Counted from the stretch's first letter, positions 1 through 9,463 are shown. The stretch: DNA of 64,000 nt from Comamonadaceae bacterium UBA4962 (GCA_002397315.1 DHAE01000003.1:62001-126000), one strand, 5' to 3'. The notes: generated from the sequence alone by a model not told the origin. Translations and numbers: made by a program.

Positions 1-636
1 ACCGGCTTTCAGGAACGCCTCCTTCTGGTCTTGCCGGTTCTGCACGGCGGTCGGGTCGGCGGGCTGGGCCGCCGTCGAGGCAGGCCCAGCAGCGAGCGGA
101 TCGAAGGCCGCAAGCGTGCTTGCAGTCCCCGGCGCTGCCTGCGCGACCGTGGCGGCGGTCTGCCCTTGGCCGCCCGAGCGGAAGAACACCGACGAGGCCG
201 CCGCCGCGTCCGCCTCCTTGCGCAAGGCATCTTCAGGATCATGGCCTGGCGGCGAATAGCCCGGTGTCACCGGCTGCTGCGAAGCGACGATGGCCGGGCC
301 AAGGTCGCCGGGCAACGGCGGCCCCAGCTCGGGCACATCGGGCGGCAAGGCTGGTGGCAGCTTCGAGTAGTCCGTCGGCAGCGCATCCAGCCCTTCGGAC
401 TTCGAGACGCGATCGACGTTGTAAAGCTCGGCCTGCTCGCTGGTCCCGCGCCGCTGCGGCTGCAATGACCAGATCGTGGCCCCGAGCACGGCGACCGACA
501 GGCCGCCGGCGAGGATGGCCAGCGTGCGCCGGTTCAGGCGCGTGACCGGGCGCGGCTGGGCGCGCAGCGCCACCGCCTCGGGCGCTACCTTGCCCGTCTG
601 CGGCGTGGCGAGGTCGGGGGTGTCGTCCTGGCTCAT
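1..636 (-). CDS. trbI: TrbI, type IV secretion channel protein (VirB10-like), partial
   Basis: First 212 codons of a protein that continues beyond the left edge. A short N-terminal cytoplasmic region is followed by one membrane helix at about residues 39-60 (RTLAILAGGLSVAVLGATIW). After it comes a Pro-rich periplasmic linker, the layout of VirB10/TrbI proteins that bridge the inner and outer membranes of the conjugation channel. The C-terminal beta-barrel domain that would confirm the family is outside the window. The ATG at 636 lies 2 nt after the trbG stop, so it is the last trb gene seen here and is probably translated with trbG. Assignment rests on topology plus position at the end of a complete trb operon. 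Confidence 0.88.
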   Translation of the reverse strand, partial: MSQDDTPDLATPQTGKVAPEAVALRAQPRPVTRLNRRTLAILAGGLSVAVLGATIWSLQPQRRGTSEQAELYNVDRVSKSEGLDALPTDYSKLPPALPPDVPELGPPLPGDLGPAIVASQQPVTPGYSPPGHDPEDALRKEADAAAASSVFFRSGGQGQTAATVAQAAPGTASTLAAFDPLAAGPASTAAQPADPTAVQNRQDQKEAFLKAG

Positions 637-638
637 GG

Positions 639-1631
639 TCAGTTCCTCCGTGCAACGCCGTCCGTGCGCTCGATTCGCACCACGTCGCCCTTGTCCCCGC
701 CCAGGCGCAGTTCGGCGGCACCGAACAGCCGATCCACGATGTAGTACGGCGAGCGGAAGCGGTAGTTGACCAGTTGCCCGTCGCCTTCTGGCCCGATCAC
801 GAACAGCGGCGGCAGCTCGCCTTGCGCGATGCCGGCGGGGAACTGGATATAGACCTTCTGCCCGTCGTCGAAGGCGCGCAGCGGCTTCCACGGCGGGTTG
901 CTACCGCTGACCGCGTAGCGGAAGCGCAGGTTTTCCAGCGACAAGCCGGAGTCCACCGGCGCGGCGGCGCTGGCCGCCTGCGCCTGGCGCTGCAAGGCCA
1001 GTATCCGGTCACGCGGATACTCCCAAGAAGCCGACGCCATCCACGTCTTTTCCGTCGAAGCCAACTCCAGCAGGTACGTCCTGCGGTTGGTGGTGATGAC
1101 GAGATTGGTCTTGAGGCCCGAGCGGATCGGCTTGACCAGCACATTGACGCGCAGGTCAGCACCGCTGCCGCTCGACGTATCGCCCACGATCCAGCGCACG
1201 GTATCGCCAGCGGCCACCGTCACCAGCTCCTCGCCCGACTGGAGCGAAATCACGGTCACGCGGCCCACGGCTGCATAGACTTGGTAGAGCGCGCCATCGG
1301 TGAACGGCCACACCTGAATCGCGTTGACGTATCCCTCGCGCGTGGGTGCGACGCGCGCCTCGGCATTGGCCCGAGAGACGCGCACCTTCTCGTCGGCTGG
1401 CTCCGGCGTGGGCTTGGCGTCCTCGGCTTCGGGCAATGGCTTCAACTGCGCCGGCATCGGCAGCACCTCGGGCACCGCCACCACCTCCACCGGCGCGGGT
1501 GGCTCGGGTAGCTGCTGGGCCTGCACTGGCTCATCGAGCGAGATGGTCGGCGGTGGCTTGCCCTGCGTGGCGCAGCCCGCCAGGGCAAGCAAGATCACCG
1601 GCAAGGCGGATTTACGGAAAAGATCATTCAT
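639..1631 (-). CDS. trbG: TrbG, outer-membrane T4SS core lipoprotein (VirB9-like)
   Basis: 330 aa. The N-terminus has a lipoprotein signal with lipobox LALAGC at about residues 15-20, followed by a Pro/Glu-rich stretch. The C-terminal half has the VirB9/CagX pattern, including FIGPEGDGQLVNYRFRSPYYI and YIVDRLFGAAELRLGGDKG. In this family the protein forms the outer-membrane core with TrbI and a lipoprotein partner. The ATG at 1631 overlaps the trbF stop by 4 nt, which supports both the start and translational coupling. Confidence 0.93.
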   Translation of the reverse strand: MNDLFRKSALPVILLALAGCATQGKPPPTISLDEPVQAQQLPEPPAPVEVVAVPEVLPMPAQLKPLPEAEDAKPTPEPADEKVRVSRANAEARVAPTREGYVNAIQVWPFTDGALYQVYAAVGRVTVISLQSGEELVTVAAGDTVRWIVGDTSSGSGADLRVNVLVKPIRSGLKTNLVITTNRRTYLLELASTEKTWMASASWEYPRDRILALQRQAQAASAAAPVDSGLSLENLRFRYAVSGSNPPWKPLRAFDDGQKVYIQFPAGIAQGELPPLFVIGPEGDGQLVNYRFRSPYYIVDRLFGAAELRLGGDKGDVVRIERTDGVARRN

Positions 1632-2332
1632 GGCTTGGCTCCTTCGGAAGAATCCAGTTCGCGGCTCCACGACAGGCCGTTGACGTAGATGCCCAGGGGG
1701 TTCTTGCGCAGGCGTTCTTCGGTGCGCGGCGGCTGGAGCACGATGGACACCACGGCCGTCCACCTCTCCAGGCCCGCCGCGGCGCCGTTGACGTAGCGGC
1801 GTTCCGTCCAGCGCACGTTGAAAGACGTATCGCTGGCGCGCACGACGCTGGTGATCTGCACCGTCACCGACTCCTTGCCGATGCGCGCGAACGGATCGTT
1901 CACACGCGCGTAGTCGTTGAGCACGGCTGCACCCTTGTCTGTGGTGTGGTCGTAGGCGTCCAGCCAGTTCTGCCGCACCACGATCGGGTCGATGGACAGC
2001 GACCGAACCAGCGTGACAAAGCGCGCGATGTGGTGCGCCGTCTGCGCATCGCTGGGCCGGTACGGCGTGGCGGCTTCGCCCACGGCGCGCACTTGGCCCG
2101 CGTTGTCCACCTCTACGACGTAGGGCGTCACGAAGGACTGCGCCGAGCGCCACACCAGGCCGCCGGCCATCAACAGCGCGAGCGTGAGGCAGCCGAAGGC
2201 CATCAGCCGCCAGTTCTTCGCCTGCACGCGCGGCGTTCCGATACGGTCGTCCCACACCTGGCCGGCAGCTTGGTACGGCGTGGCAGGCTGCGGCGTGTCG
2301 GCGTAGCGCACCTGCGGTTTTCTGAATCGCAT
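1628..2332 (-). CDS. trbF: TrbF, inner-membrane T4SS scaffold (VirB8-like)
   Basis: 234 aa, the usual size. A cytoplasmic tail of about 40 residues is followed by one membrane helix (LMAFGCLTLALLMAGGLVW, about 43-61). The periplasmic domain has the VirB8/TrbF features RSLSIDPIVVRQNW and FNVRWTERRY, and ends with PLGIYVNGLSWSREL. VirB8 proteins nucleate the inner-membrane part of the channel. It overlaps trbG by 4 nt and starts 24 nt after the trbL stop. Confidence 0.93.
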   Translation of the reverse strand: MRFRKPQVRYADTPQPATPYQAAGQVWDDRIGTPRVQAKNWRLMAFGCLTLALLMAGGLVWRSAQSFVTPYVVEVDNAGQVRAVGEAATPYRPSDAQTAHHIARFVTLVRSLSIDPIVVRQNWLDAYDHTTDKGAAVLNDYARVNDPFARIGKESVTVQITSVVRASDTSFNVRWTERRYVNGAAAGLERWTAVVSIVLQPPRTEERLRKNPLGIYVNGLSWSRELDSSEGAKP

Positions 2333-2356
2333 GGTCAGTTCTCCTTGTGAATCGCT

Positions 2357-3736
2357 TTAGTCGTCGGAGCCGCGCAGGCTCGGGCCTTGCCCCGAGCCGC
2401 CACCGTCGCCGCCGCGCAGCGTGTGCGCGGCGGTGGTCGCGGCGTGGGTGAGTTGCTGGCGGCGATGCAGCCGCTTGGCCCAGGCGGGTTGTTCCGGCTT
2501 CTGTGCAGCGGCGCCGCCTGCGGGGGCTTCTCCTGCGGAGGCTTGGCCGACTGACGCGCCAGTGTCGGCCGTCGAGCCATTCCAGCCAGCACGGAACGGA
2601 GCGGCCATCCGCTGCCCGGCAGCGGAAGCACGGGATGCTGCGGCGCGTCCGGCGGATTGCGCGCCGGTCTTGGCGACGTTGCCCAAGCCCGCCATCGCGC
2701 CCTTTGCGCCGCCGCCAGCGGCGGCGGAACCGGCCTGAAACGTCGACTTCGCACTGCTGGCCGCCGACGTTGCGGCGCGCGCACCGCTACCGGCCAGCTT
2801 TGCGGCAGCCGGGGCCATGCGCGCGCCAGCAGCCACGGCGCCACCCACGCCCGTCGCGGCGGCACCGATGACAACGGCCGTGCCGGCAGCGCCGACAGCA
2901 GCACCGGCCATTGCGCCCGCGCCGAGCTGCGGCGCACCGGACACAAGGCCCGTGGCGATGCCGGGGCCAAAGATCCCGAGCGCCAGCAAGGTGAGCGAGG
3001 CCAGCATGATGACCAGCGCGTGGTCGATAGACGGCTCGGCAGGATGGACTTGGAACTGAGCGAACAAGCCCGAGCCGATACCGACGATCACAGCCAGTAC
3101 CAGAACCTTGACGCCGGAGGCCACCACGTTGCCCAAGACCTTTTCGGCGAGGAACGCGGTCTTGTTCCAGAGCGCGAACGGCACCAGCACGAATCCGGCG
3201 AGCGTGGTCAGCTTGAACTCGATCAGCGTGATGAAAAGCTGGATTGCCAGCACGAAGAAGCACAGCACCACGACCAGCCACGCGAGGAACATCACCACGA
3301 TGGGGTCGAGGTTCACGAACACTTCGGGAAAGCCTGCCATCTCGCCGATCTGCTCCAGAATCGGCGCCCCGGCGTCGATGCCGGTTTTCGCCAGCCGGCC
3401 CGGCTGCAAGAAGTTCTCCATCGTGATGGCCGAGCCGGTGGCGGTGATGCCCAATCCCGCAAACGAGCGGAACACGATGCTGGCCAGCCAGTTGAAGTTG
3501 TTGATGATGTAGGCGAAGGCACCGACGTAGAGCACCTTGCGCAGCAGCTTGGCGATCACGTCCTCGCCTTGGCCGGTAGCGTGGCTCATGGCCCAATACA
3601 GGCCGGCGATCGTCATGTCGATGACGATCAACGTGGCTGTGAGGAACGCCACTTCGCCCCGCAGCAGTCCGAAACCCGAGTCGATGTAGGCGGCGAATGT
3701 GGCGAGGAACTGGTCGATGATGGTCACGTCATTCAT
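2357..3736 (-). CDS. trbL: TrbL, polytopic inner-membrane T4SS protein (VirB6-like)
   Basis: 459 aa. At least five hydrophobic segments lie in the first 300 residues, followed by a glycine/alanine-rich helix region (about 300-370) and a low-complexity, charged cytoplasmic C-terminal tail rich in Ala, Gly and Ser. This matches TrbL/VirB6 proteins, the inner-membrane platform through which DNA is thought to pass. The ATG at 3736 overlaps the stop of the upstream lipoprotein gene by 4 nt. The tail is typically the least conserved part of the family. Confidence 0.92.
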   Translation of the reverse strand: MNDVTIIDQFLATFAAYIDSGFGLLRGEVAFLTATLIVIDMTIAGLYWAMSHATGQGEDVIAKLLRKVLYVGAFAYIINNFNWLASIVFRSFAGLGITATGSAITMENFLQPGRLAKTGIDAGAPILEQIGEMAGFPEVFVNLDPIVVMFLAWLVVVLCFFVLAIQLFITLIEFKLTTLAGFVLVPFALWNKTAFLAEKVLGNVVASGVKVLVLAVIVGIGSGLFAQFQVHPAEPSIDHALVIMLASLTLLALGIFGPGIATGLVSGAPQLGAGAMAGAAVGAAGTAVVIGAAATGVGGAVAAGARMAPAAAKLAGSGARAATSAASSAKSTFQAGSAAAGGGAKGAMAGLGNVAKTGAQSAGRAAASRASAAGQRMAAPFRAGWNGSTADTGASVGQASAGEAPAGGAAAQKPEQPAWAKRLHRRQQLTHAATTAAHTLRGGDGGGSGQGPSLRGSDD

Positions 3737-4065
3737 GGCGTGTCCTCCGGTGCGGCAGGCAAGGCCGGCGCGATGCCATCGGCCGATTCCTCGAAGCTGG
3801 GCGGGATCGGCGGCAGGTCGGCCAGCGTCCGGTATTCGTCTGGCCCGGCCTCGCCGGAAAAGAAGCGCCGCCGGAAGGCTTCGGCGGCGGCGCGGCAAGC
3901 GTCCTCGCCCGTGGCCTGCATGACCTGTCGTGGATGGGCCGTGCATTGTTCGCGCAACGCCTTGAGCCGCACTGGATCGGCGGCCAGGGCATCTGCAAGG
4001 TGGCCGACCGGCTGCTCGCCGCAAGCGGCCAGCAGCGCGGTACATAGGACGAGGACGCATCGCAT
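3733..4065 (-). CDS. trbK: TrbK/EexN-like entry-exclusion lipoprotein
   Basis: 110 aa with an N-terminal lipoprotein signal (lipobox LLAAC, residues 11-15). The mature part contains DPVRLKALREQC and a second Cys plus RRRFF. The same pattern, DPVRLKELRKQC and QRFF, occurs in the lipoprotein at 11668-11940, so the two are paralogues within this ICE. Position between trbJ and trbL is that of trbK in IncP plasmids, where the product stops redundant mating into cells that already carry the element. Entry exclusion is inferred from position and the lipoprotein nature. Confidence 0.8.
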   Translation of the reverse strand: MRCVLVLCTALLAACGEQPVGHLADALAADPVRLKALREQCTAHPRQVMQATGEDACRAAAEAFRRRFFSGEAGPDEYRTLADLPPIPPSFEESADGIAPALPAAPEDTP

Positions 4066-4076
4066 GGCGGCCTCCG

Positions 4077-4817
4077 TCAGTTGCCGTAGAAGTTTACGGA
4101 CTGCGGTGTGTACGGCGTGCCGTCACCCAGGAAGCGCCGCCGCACCTCGCGGGCGCGCTCCGTGGCCGCCGCCTGCCGCGCCAGCTCCAGCGAGGCAGCC
4201 CGGTCTTGCGTGATCTGAAGCCGCTGCGCTTGGATCGACTGCTTGGCCTGCAAGGCCAGCAACTGGTTCATGGCCTGCATCGCCTGCAGCGCGCCCTCGG
4301 CCGACTGGCTCTTGCCCACGAGGTCGGCCAGCACGCTTTCGTCTTCGCCCAGGTTCTGCGACACCTGCGCCTGCATCTGCATGGTGGTCTGCAAGCCGTT
4401 GAGCGTGTTCTTCCAACGCTCCTGCGCATCGCGGACCATCTGGTCGCCGGTCACGGTGGCGGCGTACTGCTCCGGATACAGGCGCCGGAACTCCCGATCC
4501 AGGTTCGTTACGTCGTAGGCTAATCCCCTGGCCTGGGCGATCAGCCGATCGGTCGTCGCCAGATTGGCGCGCAACTGGCCGACCACGCTGGACGGCAGGC
4601 TGGCGAGGTTGCGCGCCTGATTCATCAGCATCTGCGCCTCGTTCTGGAGCTGGCGAATCTGGTTGTTGATCTGCTCCAGCGTGCGGATCGCGGTCAGCGT
4701 GTTCTGCACATAGTTGGTCGGATCAAAGACGATGCGCCAGGCCAACGCTGGTGACGAGGTCAACAGCGAGAGCGACAACGCGGCGGCGAGCGAAATGGAA
4801 AGCGCATGGGTCTTCAT
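4077..4817 (-). CDS. trbJ: TrbJ, periplasmic T4SS protein (VirB5-like)
   Basis: 246 aa with a cleavable signal peptide (about residues 1-26, ending SSPALA). The rest is almost entirely helical, rich in Gln and Ala, with long coiled-coil-like stretches, as in VirB5/TrbJ proteins that associate with the pilus tip. The C-terminus reads RRRFLGDGTPYTPQ and resembles the end of the EexN lipoprotein at 11668-11940 (QRFFGDGKVPYTPP). It starts 11 nt after the trbE stop and ends 11 nt before the trbK-like start. Confidence 0.92.
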   Translation of the reverse strand: MKTHALSISLAAALSLSLLTSSPALAWRIVFDPTNYVQNTLTAIRTLEQINNQIRQLQNEAQMLMNQARNLASLPSSVVGQLRANLATTDRLIAQARGLAYDVTNLDREFRRLYPEQYAATVTGDQMVRDAQERWKNTLNGLQTTMQMQAQVSQNLGEDESVLADLVGKSQSAEGALQAMQAMNQLLALQAKQSIQAQRLQITQDRAASLELARQAAATERAREVRRRFLGDGTPYTPQSVNFYGN

Positions 4818-4828
4818 GGCTGGTTCTC

Positions 4829-7273
4829 CTATGGGTGGTCAGCGGTACGAGAGGAACCCGGCGCAAGTCCGGGGAGTGAGGGCAGCAGGTCGGCCGCCCA
4901 ATCGAGGCTGCGATGGCGCAGCCAGGCGCCCGCGAAGCCGGTTACGCCGGCATCCAGCAGCACGCGATCCATGTCGCGCTGGTCCTGCGGCGTGGAAGCG
5001 CCCGCAAAGGCCAGCGTGGCCGGCCCCAGGTCGAGGTCGAACAGGCGATTGCCGAGGCGGGACTGGTAGTAGTAGTCGCGCTTGGGCTGCGCGGTCGCCA
5101 CGATCTCGATCTGGCGCGAGTTCAACCCGAAGCCCTCGTAGATCGTGCGAATCTGCGGCTCGGTGGCCTGCGGGTTGGGCAGGAAGATGCGGCTGGCGCA
5201 GCTTTCGATGATCGCGGGCGCAATGCTCGAATCCTTGATGTCGGCTAGGCTCTGCGTGGCGAAGATGACGCTGACGTTCTTCTTCCTGAGCGTCTTGAGC
5301 CACTGCCGGATACGCGCGGCAAACACCGGGTCATCCAGGAACAGCCACGCTTCATCGAGGATCAGCAGCGTGGGCGCCCCGTCGAAGCGTTCATCGAAAC
5401 GCGCAAAGAGGTAATGCAGCACGGCCATGACGGCGGCCTTGCTGTGCATCAGTTCCTCCATCTCGAAGCACTGCACGTCGGCCATGCCGAGACGGTCATG
5501 GTCGGCATCCAGCAGCTTGCCGTGGGCACCACCGAGGACATAAGGCGACAACGCCTGCCGCAGCGTGTTCGATTGCAGCAGCACGGAAAGCCCTGTCATC
5601 GTGCGCTGCTCCACCGGCGCACCGGCGAGACTGCCCAGCGCCGACCAGATGGATGCTTTCTCGTCGGGGCCGACCGCCACGCCTTCGTGCAGCAACCGGC
5701 CTTCGATCCATTCAGCAGCCCAGGTGCGGTAGCCCTCGCGGTCGATGCGCGCGAGCGGCTGGAAGGCGATTTCGCCATCCGTGCCCAGGTCGTAGTGCTC
5801 GCCGCCCAGGCCGAGGATGGTGGCCCGTATGGAGCGGCCCATGTCGAAGGCGAAGATGCGCGAGCCGCGATAGCGGCGGAACTGCATCGCCAGCGTGGCG
5901 AGCAAGACCGACTTGCCCATGCCGGTCGGGCCGGCGACCAGCGTATGGCCCACGTCGCCGATGTGCGTCACGAGGCGAAACGGCGTGGCGCCATCGGTGC
6001 GTGTGACGATCAGCGGCGGGCCGTCGAGGTGGTCGTTCTTCTCTGGCCCGGCCCACACCGCCGACACCGGCATCATGTGCGCCAGGTTCAGCGTCGAAAC
6101 GATGGGCTGGCGCACGTTCGCGTAGGCGTTGCCGGGGATCGAAGACAGCCACGCATCCACGGCGTTGAGCGTTTCGGGGATGGTCACGAAGCCCCGGCCC
6201 TGGATGACACGCTCCACCATGCGCAGCTTCTCGTCCGCCACGGCGGCGTCCGTGTCCAAGACGGTGACGGTCGCCGTCAAGTAGCCGAAGGCGACTTGGT
6301 CGCTGCCCAACTCCTGCAAGGCAGCGTCGGCGTCGGCCGCCTTGTTGTTGGCGTCGGTGTCCACCAGCGGGCTTTCCTGCTGGAAGATCGTTTCGCGCAG
6401 CAGCGCGATGACGTTCTTCCTTTTCGCAAACCACTGGCGGCGCAGGCGGGAAAGTTCTTTCTCCGCCTCGGATTTGTCGAGGCACAGGAACCGGGTTGAC
6501 CAGCGATAGGCAAATCCGAGGCGGTTGAGGTCGTCCAGAATCCCCGGCCAGGTCGAGGTCGGGAAGCCCCGCACCGACACCACGCGCAGGTGCTGGTCGC
6601 CCAGCATGGGTGCCAAGCCACCGACCAGCACGGAGTCGGTCAGCAGCGCGTCGATGTGGAACGGCACCTCGGGCACGCCCACGCGATAGCGCCGCGTCGA
6701 GATGGTCGCGTGCAGGTAGGTCAGCGTCTGCGCGTCATCGAGCCAGTCAATTTCCGGCATCACGCCGTCGAGCAGGTCAAAGACGCGATCCGTTTCCGCG
6801 ACGAAGGCTTGCAGCCGCTCGCGCCAGTCCACGCCATTCGTGGGCGTGTTCTCGTAGAGCATCCTGGCTGCGCGGGCGCGGGATTCTTCCGGCGGCAGGT
6901 AAAGCAGCGTCAGGTGATAGCCACTCTCGAAGTGATTGCCCGAGTCCTCGAAGGTGGCGCGGCGTTCCTCGTCCACGAGCCACGACAGCGGCTCTGGAAA
7001 CTCCGAGTGCGGATAGTCGGCAGCGGGACGGCGCTCGGCTTCAATGAACAGCGCCCAGCCCGATCCCATGCGGCGCAGCGCGTTGTTCAACCGCGCCGAC
7101 GTGGCGATCAGCTCGCCTTGCGTCGCGCTGTCGAGGTCAGGCCCGCGAAACCGGGCCGTGCGCTGGAAACTGCCATCCTTGTTCAAGACGACGCCCGGTG
7201 CGACCAGCCCGGCCCAGGGCAGCCAGTCGGCAAGCAAGGCCGGGCGCTGGCGATATTCGGCGAGGTTCAGCAT
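4829..7273 (-). CDS. trbE: TrbE, conjugation ATPase (VirB4 family)
   Basis: 814 aa, full length for the CagE/TrbE/VirB4 family. Walker A is GPTGMGKS at residues 448-455 and Walker B is LLILDEAW at 636-643, followed by ATQSLADI in the C-terminal motor domain. The N-terminal half is the VirB4 dimer/membrane-contact domain. VirB4 proteins energise pilus assembly and DNA transfer at the cytoplasmic face of the channel. It sits 15 nt downstream of trbD, within the single minus-strand trb operon. Confidence 0.96.
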   Translation of the reverse strand: MLNLAEYRQRPALLADWLPWAGLVAPGVVLNKDGSFQRTARFRGPDLDSATQGELIATSARLNNALRRMGSGWALFIEAERRPAADYPHSEFPEPLSWLVDEERRATFEDSGNHFESGYHLTLLYLPPEESRARAARMLYENTPTNGVDWRERLQAFVAETDRVFDLLDGVMPEIDWLDDAQTLTYLHATISTRRYRVGVPEVPFHIDALLTDSVLVGGLAPMLGDQHLRVVSVRGFPTSTWPGILDDLNRLGFAYRWSTRFLCLDKSEAEKELSRLRRQWFAKRKNVIALLRETIFQQESPLVDTDANNKAADADAALQELGSDQVAFGYLTATVTVLDTDAAVADEKLRMVERVIQGRGFVTIPETLNAVDAWLSSIPGNAYANVRQPIVSTLNLAHMMPVSAVWAGPEKNDHLDGPPLIVTRTDGATPFRLVTHIGDVGHTLVAGPTGMGKSVLLATLAMQFRRYRGSRIFAFDMGRSIRATILGLGGEHYDLGTDGEIAFQPLARIDREGYRTWAAEWIEGRLLHEGVAVGPDEKASIWSALGSLAGAPVEQRTMTGLSVLLQSNTLRQALSPYVLGGAHGKLLDADHDRLGMADVQCFEMEELMHSKAAVMAVLHYLFARFDERFDGAPTLLILDEAWLFLDDPVFAARIRQWLKTLRKKNVSVIFATQSLADIKDSSIAPAIIESCASRIFLPNPQATEPQIRTIYEGFGLNSRQIEIVATAQPKRDYYYQSRLGNRLFDLDLGPATLAFAGASTPQDQRDMDRVLLDAGVTGFAGAWLRHRSLDWAADLLPSLPGLAPGSSRTADHP

Positions 7274-7288
7274 CGCGGCGTCCTCCCC

Positions 7289-7561
7289 TCACACGTCCAG
7301 CAGCGGGCGGTGCTTGATGTGCCGGGCGAAGACCTGCATGAACTGCGGATCAACGCGCGCACCCCACACCGCCAAAGAATGGCCGACGATCCAGAACACC
7401 ACGCCGGGAATCCACAGTTGCAGGCCCAGGCCGACAGCGGCGGCCAGCGTGCCGTTGGCGATCGCCACGGTTCGCGGCGCACCGCCCAGCAGAATCGGCT
7501 CGGTCAGCGAGCGATGCAGCGGTACCTCGAAGCCGTCCGCGAAGGTGTCGGGGGCACTCAT
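7289..7561 (-). CDS. trbD: TrbD, small inner-membrane T4SS protein (VirB3-like)
   Basis: 90 aa with VirB3/TrbD hallmarks: an N-terminal VPLHRSLTEPILLGGAPR segment followed by two adjoining hydrophobic helices (about residues 32-62). The ATG at 7561 overlaps the trbC stop by 4 nt. VirB3-like proteins work with VirB4 at the inner membrane, and here trbD lies directly before trbE. Confidence 0.93.
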   Translation of the reverse strand: MSAPDTFADGFEVPLHRSLTEPILLGGAPRTVAIANGTLAAAVGLGLQLWIPGVVFWIVGHSLAVWGARVDPQFMQVFARHIKHRPLLDV

Positions 7562-7941
7562 ACGACGGCCCCGCCGGAGAAGCTGAAGAACGACAGGAAG
7601 AAGCTCGAAGCCGCGAAGGCGATGGACAGACCGAAGACGATCTGGATCAGCTTGCGGAATCCGCCGGACGTGTCGCCGAAGGCGAGCGCGAGGCCCGTGG
7701 CGATGATGATGATGACCGCGACGATGCGCGCCACCGGCCCTTGAATCGACTCCAAGATCGACTGCAAGGGGCCTTCCCACGGCATCGAGGAACCGGCGGC
7801 CTGCGCGGTTCCGGCCAGGAACAGCAGCAGCGCGGCCAGCAGCAGCCCTTGCCCCGCAGGGCGGGCCAGGCAGCGCAGCCGCGCAAGACGCAAAGCCGGA
7901 TTTGCAGAAAAACGGAAAGCAGGAACGATCATCTGCGTCAT
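7558..7941 (-). CDS. trbC: TrbC, conjugative pilin (VirB2-like)
   Basis: 127 aa with a long signal sequence ending near AGTAQA (about residue 48). The mature part has two hydrophobic helices (VARIVAVIIIIATGLALAFGD and IQIVFGLSIAFAASSFF), the pattern of TrbC/VirB2 pilins, which in IncP plasmids are processed by the TraF peptidase. A TraF gene is present at 29466-30065. The ATG overlaps the trbB stop by 4 nt. Confidence 0.93.
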   Translation of the reverse strand: MTQMIVPAFRFSANPALRLARLRCLARPAGQGLLLAALLLFLAGTAQAAGSSMPWEGPLQSILESIQGPVARIVAVIIIIATGLALAFGDTSGGFRKLIQIVFGLSIAFAASSFFLSFFSFSGGAVV

Positions 7942-9002
7942 GGCAGTTCTCCAAGTGAGTGAGGGGATGGGGAAGTCGCCGCAGCGGGTGCGGCATCGGG
8001 AAGTGGCGGCAGCTCGGGAAACGGCGTTTCCAGCGCGTCCGCCAGTTGGTAGCCCACGCCATCGAAGCCGACGACGCGGGCGATGCTCTCGATGCGGCGC
8101 TTGCGCCCGCGCCCGGCGATGTGGATCACCACGTTGACCGCCTCGGCGATCAGCGCACGCGGCGGGTTCACCGCCACTTCGAGAATCAGTTGCTCCAGGC
8201 GCAGCAGCGCGCCGAGCGCGGAGCCGGCATGGATCGTGGCGATGCCGCCGGGGTGGCCCGTGCCCCACACCTTGATGAGATCCAGCGCCTCGGCACCGCG
8301 CACCTCGCCGACGACGACGCGATCCGGGCGCAGGCGCATCGACGAGCGCACCAGCTCGGTCATGGACACCACGCCCGCGCGCGTGCGCAGCGGCACGTGG
8401 TCACGGGCCGCGCATTGCAGCTCCACCGTGTCTTCGAGCACCAGCACGCGATCGCCCGTGGCGGCAATCTCGGCCAGCAGCGCGTTGGCAAGCGTAGTCT
8501 TGCCGCTGCTGGTGGCACCGGCGATCAGGACGTTCTGCCGCTCGCGCACGGCCCGAACCAGAAAGCCCGCCTGGGCGCTGGTCATCATTCTGTCGACGAC
8601 GTACCGCTCCAGAGGGATCACGCCGATGGCGCGCTTGCGCAAGGCGAAGGCCGGCCCCGGGGCGGCCGGCGGCAAGATGCCCTCGAAGCGCTCCCCGGTT
8701 TCGGGCAGCTCGGCGGATAAGAGCGGCTGGCCGCGATGGACTTCCGCTCCGACGTGGGCCGCGACCAGCCGGATGATGCGTTCGCCGTCCGCTTCGGACA
8801 GCTCCACGCCCATCGGCGCGCGGCCCGAGGACAACCGATCTACCCATAGCGTCCGGTCGGGATTCAGCATCACTTCCACCACGTCCGGGTCCTCCAGCGC
8901 GGCAGCGATCAGCGGCCCCATTGCCGTGCGCAGCATCTGAATGCGCCGGTCGAGCGACGTGGCGGTCATGGACTGCCCTTCAGTGGAGATGCGGGCGCTC
9001 AT
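7938..9002 (-). CDS. trbB: TrbB, conjugation ATPase (VirB11 family)
   Basis: 354 aa. Walker A GATSSGKTT is at residues 162-170. VVVGEVRGAEALDL (Walker B/Asp-Glu box region) and the GTGHPGGIATIHA His box follow, all in VirB11/PulE order. This hexameric traffic ATPase acts with TrbE at the channel base. The chosen ATG at 9002 overlaps the CopG-like gene stop by 4 nt. A second in-frame ATG lies at codon 12, so the first residues are uncertain. Confidence 0.95.
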   Translation of the reverse strand: MSARISTEGQSMTATSLDRRIQMLRTAMGPLIAAALEDPDVVEVMLNPDRTLWVDRLSSGRAPMGVELSEADGERIIRLVAAHVGAEVHRGQPLLSAELPETGERFEGILPPAAPGPAFALRKRAIGVIPLERYVVDRMMTSAQAGFLVRAVRERQNVLIAGATSSGKTTLANALLAEIAATGDRVLVLEDTVELQCAARDHVPLRTRAGVVSMTELVRSSMRLRPDRVVVGEVRGAEALDLIKVWGTGHPGGIATIHAGSALGALLRLEQLILEVAVNPPRALIAEAVNVVIHIAGRGRKRRIESIARVVGFDGVGYQLADALETPFPELPPLPDAAPAAATSPSPHSLGELP

Positions 9003-9463
9003 GAGGCACGCTCCCGCGCTTCGGCAACTGCCGCCGCGTCATCCATCCGCATCGGGTCGGGGTGCAGTTCCTCCACCACGTCACGCACCAAACTGCGCCC
9101 GCGCATAAGGTGGCGGCCCAACTGTTCGACGAACTGCTCGAACCGCGCCTTGCCATGCGCGCGGGCCGCCTCCTGATGCGCTTCGGGAACCGGCGTGCTG
9201 ACGGTCAGGAAGTAGCGAATGAACAGCGCCAGCGTTTCGATCTGGATGTTCTGGTCGCGCTCCAGACGCTCGGCTTGGCGCGATAGGCGATCCAACCGCT
9301 TGGCGATGGCCGCCTCGCGCTGGTCGGCGGCATCGGGCGACAGCCACGATGCGAGCGCCGCCGCGACGATGGACGACTTGGACACGCCTTTCTTGGCGGC
9401 CAGCTCGTCCAAGCGCTTTGCGTGCTCCGGCTGGATAAAGAGATTCAGGCGGTGTTGGCTCAT
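8999..9463 (-). CDS. CopG-like ribbon-helix-helix regulator of the tra/trb operon
   Basis: 154 aa. The first 45 residues (RLNLFIQPEHAKRLDELAAKKGVSKSSIVAAAL) look like a CopG/Arc ribbon-helix-helix DNA-binding domain. A long helical C-terminal part follows. A gene of this type between traG and trbB is a regular feature of Tn4371-family ICEs. It overlaps traG and trbB by 4 nt on each side, so it is co-translated with transfer genes. A role in tuning their expression is inferred. Confidence 0.8.
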   Translation of the reverse strand: MSQHRLNLFIQPEHAKRLDELAAKKGVSKSSIVAAALASWLSPDAADQREAAIAKRLDRLSRQAERLERDQNIQIETLALFIRYFLTVSTPVPEAHQEAARAHGKARFEQFVEQLGRHLMRGRSLVRDVVEELHPDPMRMDDAAAVAEARERAS